Part shown: in pieces, positions 1-9,956 of the stretch
Layout: each line of letters starts with the position of its first letter
Numbering within the stretch: position 1 is the first letter of the stretch
Assembly (NCBI RefSeq): GCF_000286355.1
Contig: NZ_AJXN01000081.1
Location: 1-36,671 of the forward strand
Source: Kocuria atrinae C3-8
GTDB lineage: Bacteria > Actinomycetota > Actinomycetes > Actinomycetales > Micrococcaceae
Reading direction: 5' to 3'
DNA length: 36,671 nt
Translations under genes and position numbers: made by a program
The notes under the pieces: generated by a model
Database searches by the model: none
Told to the model about the DNA's origin: nothing
Seen by the model: only the letters and a program-made list of their open reading frames with translations

Positions 1-45
1 GAGAGCTACGGGACTTCCTTTATGGGTTCTTAGGCTGACGAGAGC

Positions 46-624
46 TCATGGCCCAGGAGGGTCTAGGCGCGGGGGCCGGGTGCGGCGCGGTTCCGGACCG
101 TCATCCGGGTCCGCCGGGTTGTCCCTATCGCTTCCGGTGGCGGTGCTGCCGCCATCCTTGGGGAAGTTGGTGCCGGGGTTTTTCTGGCCCGGGGCGTCAG
201 TCTCGGGGGCGCCGTCGGCGTCATTCAGGACTTCTTCGCTCAGGCGCGGATCGTCCGGGTCCAACGGTTGGGGCTTCTCTCCCGGGGGACGTCCCGTCCG
301 TTTGAGTTCGTTCTCCCACTCCTGGAGCCTGCGCTCATGTTCCTGTTGACGACGCCGCTCTTCCAAGTTTCGCAGGAACTGCGGGTCATCGTCCGGGCCA
401 CGGCCGCGCTGTGGTTGAGTGCTCGGGTCCACCTTCTTGGGGCGGCCGAAGAACAACCAGAGGACCGCGCCGATCACGGGCAGCAGCAAGATCAAGAGGA
501 TCCACGCACCCTTGGGGAGGGACCTGACCTTGTACTTTTCTGTTTGGGCGCATTCGATGAGTGAATAAATGATCACACCCACGGCGAGGGCGCCTGCTCC
601 GATGATGAGTATCGCTCTGCCCAT
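46..624 (-). CDS. PLDc_N-domain membrane protein
   Basis: Predicted small membrane protein of 192 residues. Two hydrophobic helices (about residues 2-22 and 38-60) flank a short loop, and the second ends in LWLFFGRPKK, the usual form of the phospholipase D nuclease N-terminal (PLDc_N) domain. In this family the domain usually occurs alone, without the catalytic HKD motifs, and none is seen here. From about residue 65 to the end the chain is a charged, Pro/Asp/Arg-rich, probably disordered cytoplasmic tail. I chose ATG at 624 rather than GTG at 630 because an AGGA box then sits 8 nt upstream. The function is unknown. Nothing can be called in bases 1-45. Confidence 0.75.
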   Translation of the reverse strand: MGRAILIIGAGALAVGVIIYSLIECAQTEKYKVRSLPKGAWILLILLLPVIGAVLWLFFGRPKKVDPSTQPQRGRGPDDDPQFLRNLEERRRQQEHERRLQEWENELKRTGRPPGEKPQPLDPDDPRLSEEVLNDADGAPETDAPGQKNPGTNFPKDGGSTATGSDRDNPADPDDGPEPRRTRPPRLDPPGP

Positions 625-751
625 GGCCACAATCCTAGGGGAGCATGCTGATCACTGACGCATCGGTGTCTGGGCGTTAAGTCATGGGCGTAGACCGGGG
701 TGACAGGTGTGAATCGCATGGGGCGGGCGTCCAGGGCAGGCCAGTAGACTG

Positions 752-1036
752 ATGCCCGTGAATTTCCTCAAGTACTCTCTGCTGCGGTTGGGCATCCTGA
801 TCGTGGTGTTCGTGATCTCCATGTACGTGGGTGCGGGACTGATCCTGTCCGGCATCGCGGCCATCGTGGCGGCGTTCGCGATCTGCTACATCTTCTTCCC
901 CAAGCTGCACTTGGCAGCCAGCCAGGACTGCCACCGCTGGATCGACCGCTCTCCCAAGCCCAAGAACCGCGTGGCCATGGAGGATCAGGAGATCGAGGAT
1001 TCCTACACGGACCAGCAGGCTCGCAAAGACATCTGA
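752..1036 (+). CDS. DUF4229 small membrane protein
   Basis: A 94-residue protein with two adjacent membrane helices (about residues 8-28 and 31-50) followed by a charged cytoplasmic tail rich in Asp, Glu, Gln and Lys. Size, layout and position next to menaquinone genes fit the DUF4229 family of actinobacteria, whose role is not known. There is no clear ribosome binding site before ATG 752, and GTG 758 is an alternative start. It converges on menA, with a pair of hairpins between them. Confidence 0.7.
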   Translation: MPVNFLKYSLLRLGILIVVFVISMYVGAGLILSGIAAIVAAFAICYIFFPKLHLAASQDCHRWIDRSPKPKNRVAMEDQEIEDSYTDQQARKDI

Positions 1037-1057
1037 GTTCCCTCTGAGACCGTCAAA

Positions 1058-1108
1058 CTCCGAACACCTTCGGAGCTCCTTGGCTGGCCACTGGCTCTGT
1101 GGCCAGCC
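1058..1108. terminator. Two tandem hairpins between convergent genes
   Basis: Two perfect inverted repeats lie between the DUF4229 gene and menA. One has 6-bp arms at 1058-1063 and 1070-1075. The other has 9-bp arms GGCTGGCCA (1082-1090) and TGGCCAGCC (1100-1108). Neither has a strong T tract, as is common in GC-rich actinobacteria. The position suggests a bidirectional terminator. Confidence 0.6.
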
Positions 1109-1121
1109 CTAACTCACCGGC

Positions 1122-1999
1122 CTAAACGTACTGGTGGACGAGCACAGCTAGCGCGTAGAGCACCGTGAATCCGAGATTCACCAATCCGCACTGCTTGAGT
1201 ACCGGGATCAACGCCCGGCGTTCTTTGCTCTTGAGTACCGTGGCACTGGCGGCCAAGGCCAATGGAGTCATCGCATAGACGAGCAGCACCCACGGGTTGT
1301 AAGACACCAGTAGCAGCGGCAACACCATACCCACGGCCATTTCCGCGGCGAAGGTCAAACGGGCCTTGGCATCGCCCAGGCGCACGGCCAGGGTCTTCTT
1401 GCCCACCTCGCGGTCACCCGGGATGTCACGCACATTGTTGGCCATCAGCAGGGCGCACGCGAACAGGCCGGTGGAGATCGCCATGATCCAGGCGTCCACG
1501 TTCAGTCGACCGGCCTGTGTGAGCGTGGTGCCCAGAGTGGCAACGAGGCCGAAGAAAATGAACACGAAAATATCGCCCAGGCCCAAGTAGCCGTAGGGCT
1601 TCTTTCCGCCGGTGTAGCCCCACGCGGCGAAGACTGCAGCCACGCCCACGATCGCGAACCACCACTGCTGGGACAGCACCACCAGGACCGCGCCCGCCAG
1701 AGCCGCGAGACCGAAGCACAAGAACGCCGCGCGCTTCACCTGCGCGGCTTCGCCGCTCCGGAGCCGGTGAGCCGAAGCGGGCCCACACGTTCGTCGTCGG
1801 TGCCGCGCACGCCGTCGGAGTAGTCATTGGCGTAGTTCACACCGATCTGGAGGAACAGCGCCACGAGCAGCGCCAGCCCCGCATGACCCAGGTGCACCGC
1901 GTGCATCTGCTGCGCGGCGCGTACCGGCAATCACGGGAGCCGCGGCCATGGGCAGGGTCCTGAGACGTGCGCCCTCTACCACTGTGCTGGCGTGGCCAC
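1122..1999 (-). CDS. menA: 1,4-dihydroxy-2-naphthoate polyprenyltransferase (frame broken)
   Basis: Integral membrane UbiA-family prenyltransferase of menaquinone synthesis, attaching the isoprenoid chain to 1,4-dihydroxy-2-naphthoate. The first Asp-rich motif is visible in [14 protein letters not shown] and the second region in [20 protein letters not shown]. Many hydrophobic helices follow. The frame is interrupted at about 1980, 1920 and 1741. Adding G, GG and C respectively restores one 293-residue protein of normal family length. GTG 1999 is the best start: GGAGG lies 7 nt upstream, whereas ATG 2005 is only 1 nt from it. The gene lies downstream of menB-menE on the same strand but is separated from menE by about 70 bp. 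The breaks look like sequence errors because the corrected protein is otherwise conserved. Confidence 0.85.
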
Positions 2000-2073
2000 G
2001 GACATACCTCCGAAAACTGGTGAATTGAACCGCGTTATTGTCTCATGCGTTGGAAAGTTTATTGAAAGCCCAG

Positions 2074-3275
2074 CTAGCGGAAGCTTTGGACTGCGGTCTG
2101 TCGATCCGGTTTGCCGGTGGCGAGCATGGGGATTTCACCGACTGCGCGCCAGTGCTTGGGGACGGCCGGGGAACCGTGCCGATCACGGACCAGATCGCTG
2201 AGCTCTGCCCGTAGCTCGTTAGTAAGGGCACCGCCGCGGGGCACCACTAGTGCGGCGACGACCTGGCCCATTCGGGGTCCGGTACCGGCACCACGAGGGC
2301 CTGCCGGATTTCGGGGTGTGAGGTGAGGGCGGCGGTCACCACTCCCGCGGAGACTTTGATGCCACCGGTGTTGATCACGTCATCCGTGCGGCCCAGTACG
2401 CTCAGCGGCCCGTCCTCGTCGATCCGCCCTAGGTCATCCGTGCGGTACCAGCGCTGTCCGTCGATCACGCGGAAATGCTCACCGGTCTGCCGGGGGTCGT
2501 CCAGATAGCCCCCGGCAACGACGCCGCCGCCTAACCAAATGCGCCCCTCCTTGGGCTCGCGGGTGGCCAGGGAGGTGAAGTGCGAGAGGTCGGGAGCGGC
2601 GTCGTCGGGGACCGTGCGGATTTCGACGACGTCCAAGGGCCGGCCGTTGTAGACGCAACCGCCGCACGTTTCGGACATGCCGTACGTGCTGACCAGGGTG
2701 AGGCCGGCGTCGGCGGCTAGCTGGGCGAGGGCGGGTGAGAGGGCGGAGCCGCCCACCAGGATCGCGTCGAAGCGCGCGAGGGCGGCCACGGCATCCGGGT
2801 GGGGAGCGGCGTCGGCGGGATCAAGAATGCGTTGCAGCTGGGTGGGGACCACGGACACGTAACGCGTCTCATAACTCATGCCCGCTGCGGCCCGCGCGAA
2901 ACCCTCCGGTGTGAACGGCCCGGGCTCCATGACCACTGGTGTGGTGCCCGCGAGCACGGAGCGAGCGAGAACCTGAACGCCCGCGACGTAGTGCGAAGGG
3001 AGACACAGGAGCCACTGACCGGGACCGGACGTGGCTCGTTCGGTGGCCTGACCTGATGCCGTCAGCGCCTCGGTAGTCAGGACCGTTTTCTTGGGGCGGC
3101 CCGTGGACCCGGAGGTCGAGACGACCACCGCCGGCCCGGGGCGGGACAACGCCTGTCTCAGCGGCTCGAGGAGATCCAACGGGTCGCCCGCCACCGGACC
3201 GTCGAAGACGACCGTATCCGCCGGCAAGGCGCCCACTGTGGGCGCGGCGAGTGGTTTTCCGGCTAGGTCAGGCAT
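2074..3275 (-). CDS. menE: o-succinylbenzoate-CoA ligase (frame broken)
   Basis: AMP-forming acyl-CoA ligase of menaquinone synthesis that activates o-succinylbenzoate. The P-loop-like motif STSGSTGRPKK is near residue 53. The adenylation motif STYGMSETCGG follows, then YRTDDLGRID and the late GRTDDVINTGGIKV. The C-terminal PMLATGKPDRQ motif carries the catalytic Lys. The frame breaks near 2267. One added G in the run before CCAGG rejoins the C-terminal 65 residues, giving 400 residues, typical of short actinobacterial MenE. Its ATG overlaps the menB stop by one base (TGATG), so the two are probably translationally coupled. Confidence 0.88.
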
Positions 3276-4230
3276 CAGAAGTAGTAGGGGAACGCGGACC
3301 AGTCCGGGTCGCGCTTCTGCAGGAACGCGTCGCGACCTTCGACGGCCTCGTCAGTCATGTAACCCATGCGCGTGCTTCGCCGGCGAAGACCTGCTGGCCC
3401 ACCATGCCGTCGTCCGGGAGGTTGAACGCGTACTTGAGCATGCGCACGGCCTGCGGAGACTGCGCGGTGATCTTGCGGGCCCATTCCAGCGCGGAGATTT
3501 CGAGTTCGGAGTGCGTGACCACCTTGTTGACGGCACCCATGCGAAACATATCCTCGGCGGTGTATTCATCTGCCAGGAAGAAGATCTCGCGGGCGAACTT
3601 CTGGCCGACCTGACGGGCGAGCAGAGCGGAGCCGTAACCGGCGTCGAAGGAACCGACGGTGGCGTCCGTCTGCTTGAACTTGCCGTGCTCGGCGGAAGCG
3701 ATGGTCATGTCGCACACCACGTGCAGCGAGTGACCGCCGCCGGCAGCCCAGCCGGACACCGCCGCAATGACCACCTTGGGCATGGTGCGGATCAGGCGCT
3801 GAACTTCCAGGATGTGCAGGCGGCCGGCGCGAGCGGGATCGATGGAGTCGGCGGTCTCGCCCTCCGCGTAGTGGTAGCCGTCGCGGCCGCGGATGCGCTG
3901 ATCGCCGCCGGAGCAGAACGCCCAGCCGCCGTCCTTGGCGGAGGGGCCGTTGCCCGTGAGGATGACCGCGCCCACGTCCGAGGACATGCGCGCATGGTCA
4001 AGGGTGCGGTAGAGCTCGTCCACGGTGCTCGGGCGGAAGGCATTGCGGACCTCGGGACGATCGAACGCGATACGGACCCACGGCAGGTCCTTGACCACTT
4101 CACCGTTGTCGTCTCGTTCGACGCCGCGGTGGTAGGTAATGTCCTGCAGGTCCTCAAAGCCCTGCACCTGTCGCCACTGCTGGGGGTCGAGAATCTCGGA
4201 TACCTGCTCGGGAAGCTGCGCGTTGGTCAT
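3275..4230 (-). CDS. menB: 1,4-dihydroxy-2-naphthoyl-CoA synthase (frame broken)
   Basis: Crotonase-fold enzyme that closes the second ring of the naphthoate nucleus from o-succinylbenzoyl-CoA. MenB hallmarks are WVRIAFDRPEVRNAFRP near the N-terminus, the oxyanion-hole region with AFCSGGDQRIRG, VSGWAAGGGHSLHVVCD, and the C-terminal DWSAFPYYF. The frame breaks near 3374, where one added C restores the last 28 residues. Corrected length is 318 residues. I use ATG 4230; GTG 4239 would add three residues and neither start has a strong ribosome binding site. It is the first gene of the menB-menE pair and divergent from the XRE regulator gene. Confidence 0.92.
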
Positions 4231-4331
4231 GGGTACCACTTTAGGTGGGAGTGCGGACAGGCATGGGAAGTGATGGTGCGCCCGACTCTGAGTGGCGGAC
4301 TATCTGTGGGCACCCTAACCCTATGTCAACT

Positions 4332-4356
4332 ATTCTTGACTTTGAATGTCAAGAAT
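4332..4356. promoter_or_regulatory. Perfect palindrome over the XRE gene promoter
   Basis: ATTCTTGAC (4332-4340) and GTCAAGAAT (4348-4356) form a perfect 9-bp inverted repeat with a 7-bp spacer. The left arm contains TTGACT (4336-4341), a good -35 box. With 18 bp between them, TAACAT (4360-4365) could be the -10. RNA starting about 7 nt later would begin at or next to ATG 4373, so the transcript would be leaderless. The repeat covers the -35 and spacer, as expected for an operator of the adjacent HTH protein. This is inference from position; no binding data are available. Confidence 0.55.
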
Positions 4357-4372
4357 CCTTAACATTATGTAC

Positions 4373-4606
4373 ATGACGAACCGCGAACCCAGTGCAGCTG
4401 CGGCGAATCCCATCCGGGATCTGCGTAAGTCGCAGCGCATCACGCAGGCCGAATTGGCGCTGGATGTTGGCGTCAGCAGGCAAACGATCATTGCGATCGA
4501 ACAGGGAGATTACGCACCGTCTGTGTACCTGGCATTACGAATTGCCCGTGTGCTCGGCGGAACCGTGGAAGAACTGTTCGTCGATGAGACGGGAGACAAG
4601 AAATGA
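4373..4606 (+). CDS. XRE-family HTH regulator (small)
   Basis: A 77-residue DNA-binding protein that is almost entirely one helix-turn-helix domain: IRDLRKSQRITQAELALDVG, then VSRQTIIAIEQGDYAPS and LALRIARVLGGTVEELF. This is the compact form often encoded before a membrane protein gene. ATG 4346 and 4367 are in frame upstream, but ATG 4346 lies inside the palindrome and before the predicted transcription start, so 4373 is preferred. The stop overlaps the next gene by four bases (ATGA). It probably represses its own operon through the palindrome. Confidence 0.85.
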   Translation: MTNREPSAAAANPIRDLRKSQRITQAELALDVGVSRQTIIAIEQGDYAPSVYLALRIARVLGGTVEELFVDETGDKK

Positions 4607-5136
4607 CTCGCAAAGATACGGTCATGGGTCACATGGCTGACCAGGTCATGGATCTGGACAGCCCAGCCTACGGTGATGAGCGAGAGCGGTCGGTGTTCAT
4701 GGAGTCCAGCACGTTCGGCCTCACCATCGCGTTGTATCTGGGTGCTGCCGGAGCTTTCACCGCTGCCCTTTTCGGATACCTTCTGCTCCCAGCTGCCCTG
4801 CTAGCGATGATCGCATGTCCATCGCTCGCGGCGAGTTGGTACGCGAAGCGCAAGGGCGTGGACATCCAGATGATGGCCGAAACGGCGGGTGCACGTTCGA
4901 CCGTGGTCAACGCTGCGATCTTCTCGGGCGCCATGGTCCTTACATGCGCGGTGGTCAGCTACACGCTGTGGACCGGTGACTCTTTGTTGGCTGCCCCGTC
5001 CGTCGATCCAGTCAAGAATGGCGGCTTCCTCAGAGGTTTCCTCCTAGGAGCTGCCGTGGGAGGTATGGCGGGTGGACTCGCTGGCCTCTTTGGACTGATC
5101 CAAGGACTGCGAAAGGCCAAGCGGTCGCCGCAATGA
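4603..5136 (+). CDS. Membrane protein coupled to the XRE regulator
   Basis: A 177-residue protein with about four membrane helices (roughly residues 38-56, 60-80, 99-122 and 143-165) and short basic ends. GGGAGA is suitably spaced before ATG 4603, and the start overlaps the regulator stop as ATGA, so the two are cotranslated. Pairs of a small XRE regulator and a multi-pass membrane protein are common in Gram-positive bacteria, but the membrane partner is usually uncharacterised. I do not recognise a specific function. Confidence 0.75.
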   Translation: MTRKDTVMGHMADQVMDLDSPAYGDERERSVFMESSTFGLTIALYLGAAGAFTAALFGYLLLPAALLAMIACPSLAASWYAKRKGVDIQMMAETAGARSTVVNAAIFSGAMVLTCAVVSYTLWTGDSLLAAPSVDPVKNGGFLRGFLLGAAVGGMAGGLAGLFGLIQGLRKAKRSPQ

Positions 5137-5157
5137 TTCCAGAGGCATGGGAATTCT

Positions 5158-5679
5158 TTACTGCACGGATCGGCTGGTTGAACGGTTAGGCGGGTCGTAA
5201 CGCACTCCCCGAGGGTTGGAGGCGGTCAGCGCGTAGATGATGACGATGACCAAACCCGCCACCGGAATAAGCAGCGTGAAGAGCAAGGCGGCGCTGGAAT
5301 CAGTGTCATGGAATCTGCGAGCGAGCAACGTGATCCACGGGATTATATTCAACGTGTGCCATGTGGCCATCAGTGAGGCCAACGTCACGGAATCGCCTAG
5401 AACCAAAGGCAGAGCATCGCGAGAAATGTCGACTACCTCACCACCGGTGACCACATAACTGATCACCATGAACACGACAGAAATCAGAGCGTGGAAGAGA
5501 ACGGCCCACCAAAACTCTCGACGAGTTGCTCGGCCTCTGAGGCGAAAATAGTTCCGGTAGAACAACCGAACGGCCGTGGCGAACTGTTGCCACGGGGACA
5601 TGTTCGCCCCACCCGATGGCAGATCATGGAACGACCGCACCTCACGGTCCATGAAGACACGTTTAGCGGTGGACGTCAT
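5158..5679 (-). CDS. DUF805 membrane protein
   Basis: A 173-residue membrane protein of the DUF805 family. The family signature region is present: FYRNYFRLRGRATRREFWWA leads into the first helix, and later ARRFHDTDSSA precedes the last helices. About four helices are predicted. ATG 5679 has AGGAG 5 nt upstream, inside the 3' end of the preceding small gene, which overlaps it by 17 bp. The role of DUF805 proteins is unknown. Confidence 0.85.
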   Translation of the reverse strand: MTSTAKRVFMDREVRSFHDLPSGGANMSPWQQFATAVRLFYRNYFRLRGRATRREFWWAVLFHALISVVFMVISYVVTGGEVVDISRDALPLVLGDSVTLASLMATWHTLNIIPWITLLARRFHDTDSSAALLFTLLIPVAGLVIVIIYALTASNPRGVRYDPPNRSTSRSVQ

Positions 5680-5884
5680 CAGAACTCCTGGAGGTCGCGG
5701 CCTGTTGCGTGCCTTGTCGATTGGCCATCATGACCGCGCATGCGCCGGTTATCAGGGTCATGAAACCCAAGAATCCAGTGGCCAAGTTCCCGGCCTCTGT
5801 CAGCGCCGTCACCAGAACGATTCCGGCCCCAGCAACGATCGCCGCAATGCCCAGCACACGGCCGAGTCTGACGGTGGAGTCCAT
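5663..5884 (-). CDS. Small two-helix membrane protein
   Basis: A 73-residue protein hidden inside a longer open frame. ATG 5884 is chosen because AAGGAGG sits 7 nt upstream, the best ribosome binding site in this part of the window. Two hydrophobic stretches (about residues 7-27 and 32-52) are followed by a short polar tail. It overlaps the DUF805 start by 17 bp, so the two form an operon divergent from the helicase gene. No family recognised. Confidence 0.7.
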   Translation of the reverse strand: MDSTVRLGRVLGIAAIVAGAGIVLVTALTEAGNLATGFLGFMTLITGACAVMMANRQGTQQAATSRSSDDVHR

Positions 5885-5950
5885 CCGTTCCTCCTTTTCG
5901 GGGTTTCCACCGTAACAACCGTGTCCGAGGTCTCGGCAATACTTGAAACC

Positions 5951-8567
5951 ATGAGTGCCGCCCCCTTTGACCTGGAACGGATTGGTCACGACCTGCCTTT
6001 CGCGGAGTCCGTGTCCAACCTGGAGAGCGTGCTCCAGCAGCGTGTCGCGGTGGTTCAGGCCCCGCCAGGGACGGGTAAGACCACCTTGGTTCCGCCGGTG
6101 ATCGCCAACGTTCTTGCCGGCGCCGCTCCCGCCTCCCAGGCCGCCGGTCGCGTTGTGGTGGTGCAACCGCGCAGGGTAGCCGCCAGGGCAGCCGCTCGCC
6201 GACTGGCTGCGCTGACGGGATCGCAACCGGGCGACGTCGTCGGCTGGAGCGTTCGCGGCGAAAGCACCACGAAACCGAGTACGCGCATCGAGTTCGTGAC
6301 ACCCGGGATCATGCTTCGGCGCCTGCTGCGGGACCCGGACCTGCCGGGGACGGCGGCGGTGGTTTTGGACGAGGTGCACGAGCGGGGCGTGGAGTCCGAT
6401 CTATTGGTGGGCATGCTCGCGGAGCTGCGAGAACTGCGCGATGACCTGACCATCGTGGCGATGTCCGCGACCGTGGATGCCGCCCGCTTCGCCGACTTGC
6501 TGGGTGAGGACACTCCCGCGCCCATAGTGGATTGCCCATCCGCGCTGTATCCCCTGAACGTCGAGTGGGCCCCAGGGCCACAACGTCTGGACGATCGCGG
6601 GGTGACTCCCGCGTTCCTGTCGCACGTGGCTCGCGCGGCTGCGGAGGCCCATTCGAAAGCGGTCAAAGCTCATGACGGCGCCGACGCCTCGTATTCGTGC
6701 CCGGCGCGCGGGAAGTCTCCCGCGTGGCATCCGAACTCCACAGGCTGTCCGACGCCGAAATTTTGGAACTACACGGTCAGCTCTCGCCTCGGGAGCAGGA
6801 CCGAGCGGTCGCTGGGCGCCAACCGGGGGAGCCGCCGCGAATCGTGGTCACCACGTCTCTCGCGGAATCGTCGCTAACGGTCAACGGGGTGCGATTGGTG
6901 GTCGACTCTGGCTTGGCGCGTCAGCCGCGCCGTGATGCCGGGCGCGGGATTTCGGGGCTGGTGACGGTTTCCGCTTCCAAGGCATCGGCCGATCAGCGGG
7001 CCGGTCGAGCCGCTCGCCAGGGACCCGGCACCGTGGTCCGCTGCTACGACGACGCCACCTGGGGCGCTATGCCAGCCCGCACCGTTCCCGAGGTGCGCAC
7101 CGCCGACCTCACGTTCGCCTGCTTGGCGCTTGCCGTTTGGGGTGCACCGGGTGGTGACGGGCTTTCCCTGCCGGATCCGCTGCCACCGCGTGCTCGCGCG
7201 GCCGCCGAAGCCGAGCTCCTGCGCCTGGGCGCTATTGACGGCGACGGTCGCGCTACCGACCTCGGCCGCGTCCTCGTGGGCATGCCTGTGGAGCCCCGAT
7301 GGGGGCGGGCCCTGTTGGACGGCTCCACCTTGGTTGGGCGTCGCGCCGCTGCCGAGGTCATCGCGGCCATCGCCGACGGCGCTCGCATCCCTGGTGCCGA
7401 CATCCCCGCCTTTGTTCGTCGGTTGCGTTCGGGCGGTGGAGCGGAGTCCGCGCGGTGGAAGCGGGAGGTGTCCCGGTTGGATCGGATTGCCGGGGAACAG
7501 GCTCCGATGTGGATGACAGGGGTGCTGTGGAGCGCGGCACGCACGGCGAGGTAGCGCGCGATGTGCGGGAGGGCGCCGTCGTCGGTCTGGGGAAACCCGA
7601 GTGGATCGCCAAGCGGGTCTACAATGCGGGGGAACAGTGGCTGCTGGCGTCGGGAACTCGAGCGGGACTCGAGCCGAGGAGCCCGCTGCGGCAACACGAG
7701 TGGATCGCTGTCGCGGAACTGAGCCGCGCCGCCGGAAAAGCGGCCGCTGGTACCGGAGCGGTGATTCGTGCGGCTGCGCCACTGGATGAGTCCACGGCAC
7801 TGCTCATCGCGGGTTCTTTGGCGAGCGAGGAGACTCGCGGAAGCTTCGAGAACGGCAAGGTTCGAGCCCGCCGGGTCCGAGGGGTGGGAGCCATCGAACT
7901 GTCCTCCACACCCATCGCAGCAGATCCGCAGACCGCCCTGCCCGCCGTGCGCAGCGCACTGCACAGCCAGGGCCTGGATCTGCTGCCCTGGGACGACGCC
8001 GCTCGCTCCCTCCGCGCCCGCCTCGCCTTGCTCCACAGGCACCTGGGCGATCCGTGGCCGGCCATGAATGACTCCGCGCTGTTGGACCGACTCGACGAGT
8101 GGTTGAGCGTGGAATTACAAGAAATCGCGCAAGGAGCGTCGCTGCGGTCGATCAAGGTGGCTGATGCGCTCCGCAGGCTCCTGCCGTGGCCAGAAGCCAG
8201 CCGGCTGGAGGAGCTGGTACCGCAGCGATTGGCGGTGCCGAGTGGGAACACAGCGCGGATCGACTACCCGGAGGTCTATTCGACCGAGGACCCCGAGCAA
8301 CCGCCCGTGGTGGCCGTGAAATTACAAGAATGTTTTGGTTGGGCGGATACACCGCGCTTGGTGGACGGTCGGGTGCCCGTGCAGTTCCACCTGCTGTCTC
8401 CCGCGCGGCGACCATTGGCCATCACGGACGACCTCAAGTCGTTCTGGTCCGGCCCGTACCAACAGGTCCGCTCAGAAATGCGCGGCCGCTACCCGAAGCA
8501 CCCTTGGCCCGAAGACCCCTGGAACGCGGTGGCCACGGCGCGAACCAAGAAGCGAAGTGGTGGGTGA
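5951..8567 (+). CDS. hrpB: HrpB-type ATP-dependent DEVH helicase (frame broken)
   Basis: Superfamily 2 helicase of the HrpB branch, 872 residues once corrected, the usual length. Motif I is APPGTGKTT (about residue 38), motif II is DEVHERG, motif III is SATVDA. The second RecA domain shows VVTTSLAESSLTV and the motif VI region SADQRAGRAAR. The typical HrpB C-terminal domain follows, ending around PKHPWPEDPWNA. The frame breaks near 6687 and 7505; one added C at each site restores a continuous protein. ATG 5951 fits the family N-terminus. The cellular role of HrpB in bacteria is poorly defined (RNA helicase fold). Confidence 0.9.
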
Positions 8568-8961
8568 AACTGAATCGAGGCGTTCGTGCAGTCTGATCGA
8601 CCGTACGACCCGTACCGTCGAGGATTTTGGCCTTACTGTCGATCCGTGTGCAGCGGCCTCAGGGAAATGGGTTTTTGCGTCGACCAGCTTGCAACGGTCC
8701 CCGTGGAACCGCTCGATTTGAGTCTCGATGTGATCTTGGTTACGGTAGCCCTACCGCTTTTGCCCGGCGTGCCATCTTTCACGCGCAGGTTGTCAACGCA
8801 CCGAACTGGTGCCGCACGGCCTAGGGCTCTCTACTGGCAGTTGACCCGCTCCGACCGCTTCATCTCTCAGGTTGGTTCAGGCGCTCGGCTGACCCGCGCT
8901 TTCACCGCACATTCTGTTGCGGGAGCGTGTCCGTTCTTAGACACAGATCGAGAAGTGAATC
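8568..8961 (+). other. Gene-free stretch before the lyase gene
   Basis: This 394-bp stretch holds no convincing gene. An open frame at 8586-9011 lacks a ribosome binding site and family resemblance. CGGTA (8743-8747) and TACCG (8752-8756) form a small stem followed by CTTTT, a weak candidate terminator for the helicase gene. The last 20 bases carry GAGAAG, 6 nt before ATG 8962, so the promoter and translation start of the next gene lie at the right end. Confidence 0.5.
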
Positions 8962-9899
8962 ATGTCCACCACCCTGTCAGAAACCATCGAAATGACCATT
9001 ACGACCACTGAGAATCCCAAGGTTGGTCCGGAGCTGGCCCGTTCGTGGCTGCTCGTCAACGGTGCGCAGCCCGCGCGCTTCGACGTGGCGGCGAACAGCG
9101 CAGCGGATGTCGTGGTCCTCGATGTCGAGGACTCGGTGGCACCAGCGGATAAGGCCGCAGCCCGTCAGAACGTGATCCAGTGGCTGTCCTCACGCAATGA
9201 GAACCACGAACTCAACCATGGGTGGGTCCGCATCAACGGTTTCGGTACCGCATGGTGGGAAGAAGACCTCCGTGCCCTGCGCGAAGCTCCCGGGTTGGAA
9301 GGCGTCATGCTGGCCATGACCGAGTCCCCGGAGCATGTGACCCGTACGGCAGAGATGCTGCGCGGCACCCGCATTGTTGCTCTGGTGGAAACTGCCCGTT
9401 GCGTGCAGAATCTGCAGGATATTGCCACGGCGCGCTCCACCTACCGCTTAGCGTTCGGTATCGGTGATTACCGCCGTGACACCGGTTTCGGCGAGAGTCC
9501 CATGGTCCTGGCCTACACCCGTTCACAGTTCACCATCGCCTCGCGGGCGGCCAACCTGCCCGGCCCGATCGACGGTCCGGCTGTTGGTGCACTCGGCGCC
9601 AAGCTCGCAGAGGCCACCGGCGTGACCTCCGAGTTCGGTATGACCGGCAAGCTGTGCCTCATGCCCGAGCAGACCGCCACGGTCAACGAAGGTCTGTCCC
9701 CGAGCCTCAACGAGCTGTCCTGGGCCACCGACTTCCTGCAGGAGTTCGAGGCTGACGGCGGTCAGATCCGCAACGGCTCCGACCTGCCCCGTCTGGCCCG
9801 TGCACGCAAGGTGCTCGGTTTGGCCACCTCGTTCGGTATGAGTATCCCGGAGGCTACGACGTGCACTTCGAGGCTCCCACCGACACCTATCACTGCTAG
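8962..9899 (+). CDS. HpcH/HpaI aldolase / CitE-like CoA ester lyase (frame broken)
   Basis: TIM-barrel lyase of the HpcH/HpaI and citrate lyase beta family, which cleaves or condenses C-C bonds of short acids or their CoA esters. The family shape is seen in SWLLVNGAQPARFDVAANSA, then VVLDVEDSVAPADKAAAR (metal-binding acidic residues), VRINGFGTAWWEED, and GVMLAMTESPEHV. The frame breaks near 9852; one added G gives an ending of GYDVHFEAPTDTYHC and 312 residues. GAGAAG lies before ATG 8962. It stands alone, so the exact substrate cannot be told. Confidence 0.8.
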
Positions 9900-9925
9900 T
9901 CACTGGGTGGGCATCCAATAACAAC

Positions 9926-9944
9926 ACGAGGTAGTTGACCTCGT
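9926..9944 (+). terminator. Hairpin after the lyase gene
   Basis: ACGAGGT (9926-9932) and ACCTCGT (9938-9944) form a perfect 7-bp stem with a 5-nt loop, 26 nt after the corrected lyase stop. It may end that transcript. It lies 12 nt before the ldh leader, so it could also be part of the ldh promoter region. Confidence 0.4.
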
Positions 9945-9956
9945 CACACGAACTAT

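Noticed and set aside
3091-4362. 423-codon plus-strand open frame
   Set aside because: It is antisense to menE and menB, which have strong family motifs. Long antisense frames are expected in GC-rich coding DNA.
5576-5950. Longer N-terminus for the helicase
   Set aside because: The upstream extension is antisense to DUF805 and the small membrane protein and resembles nothing; ATG 5951 fits the HrpB family.
8586-9011. Open frame between hrpB and the lyase gene
   Set aside because: No ribosome binding site, no domain, and it overlaps the well-supported lyase start in another frame.
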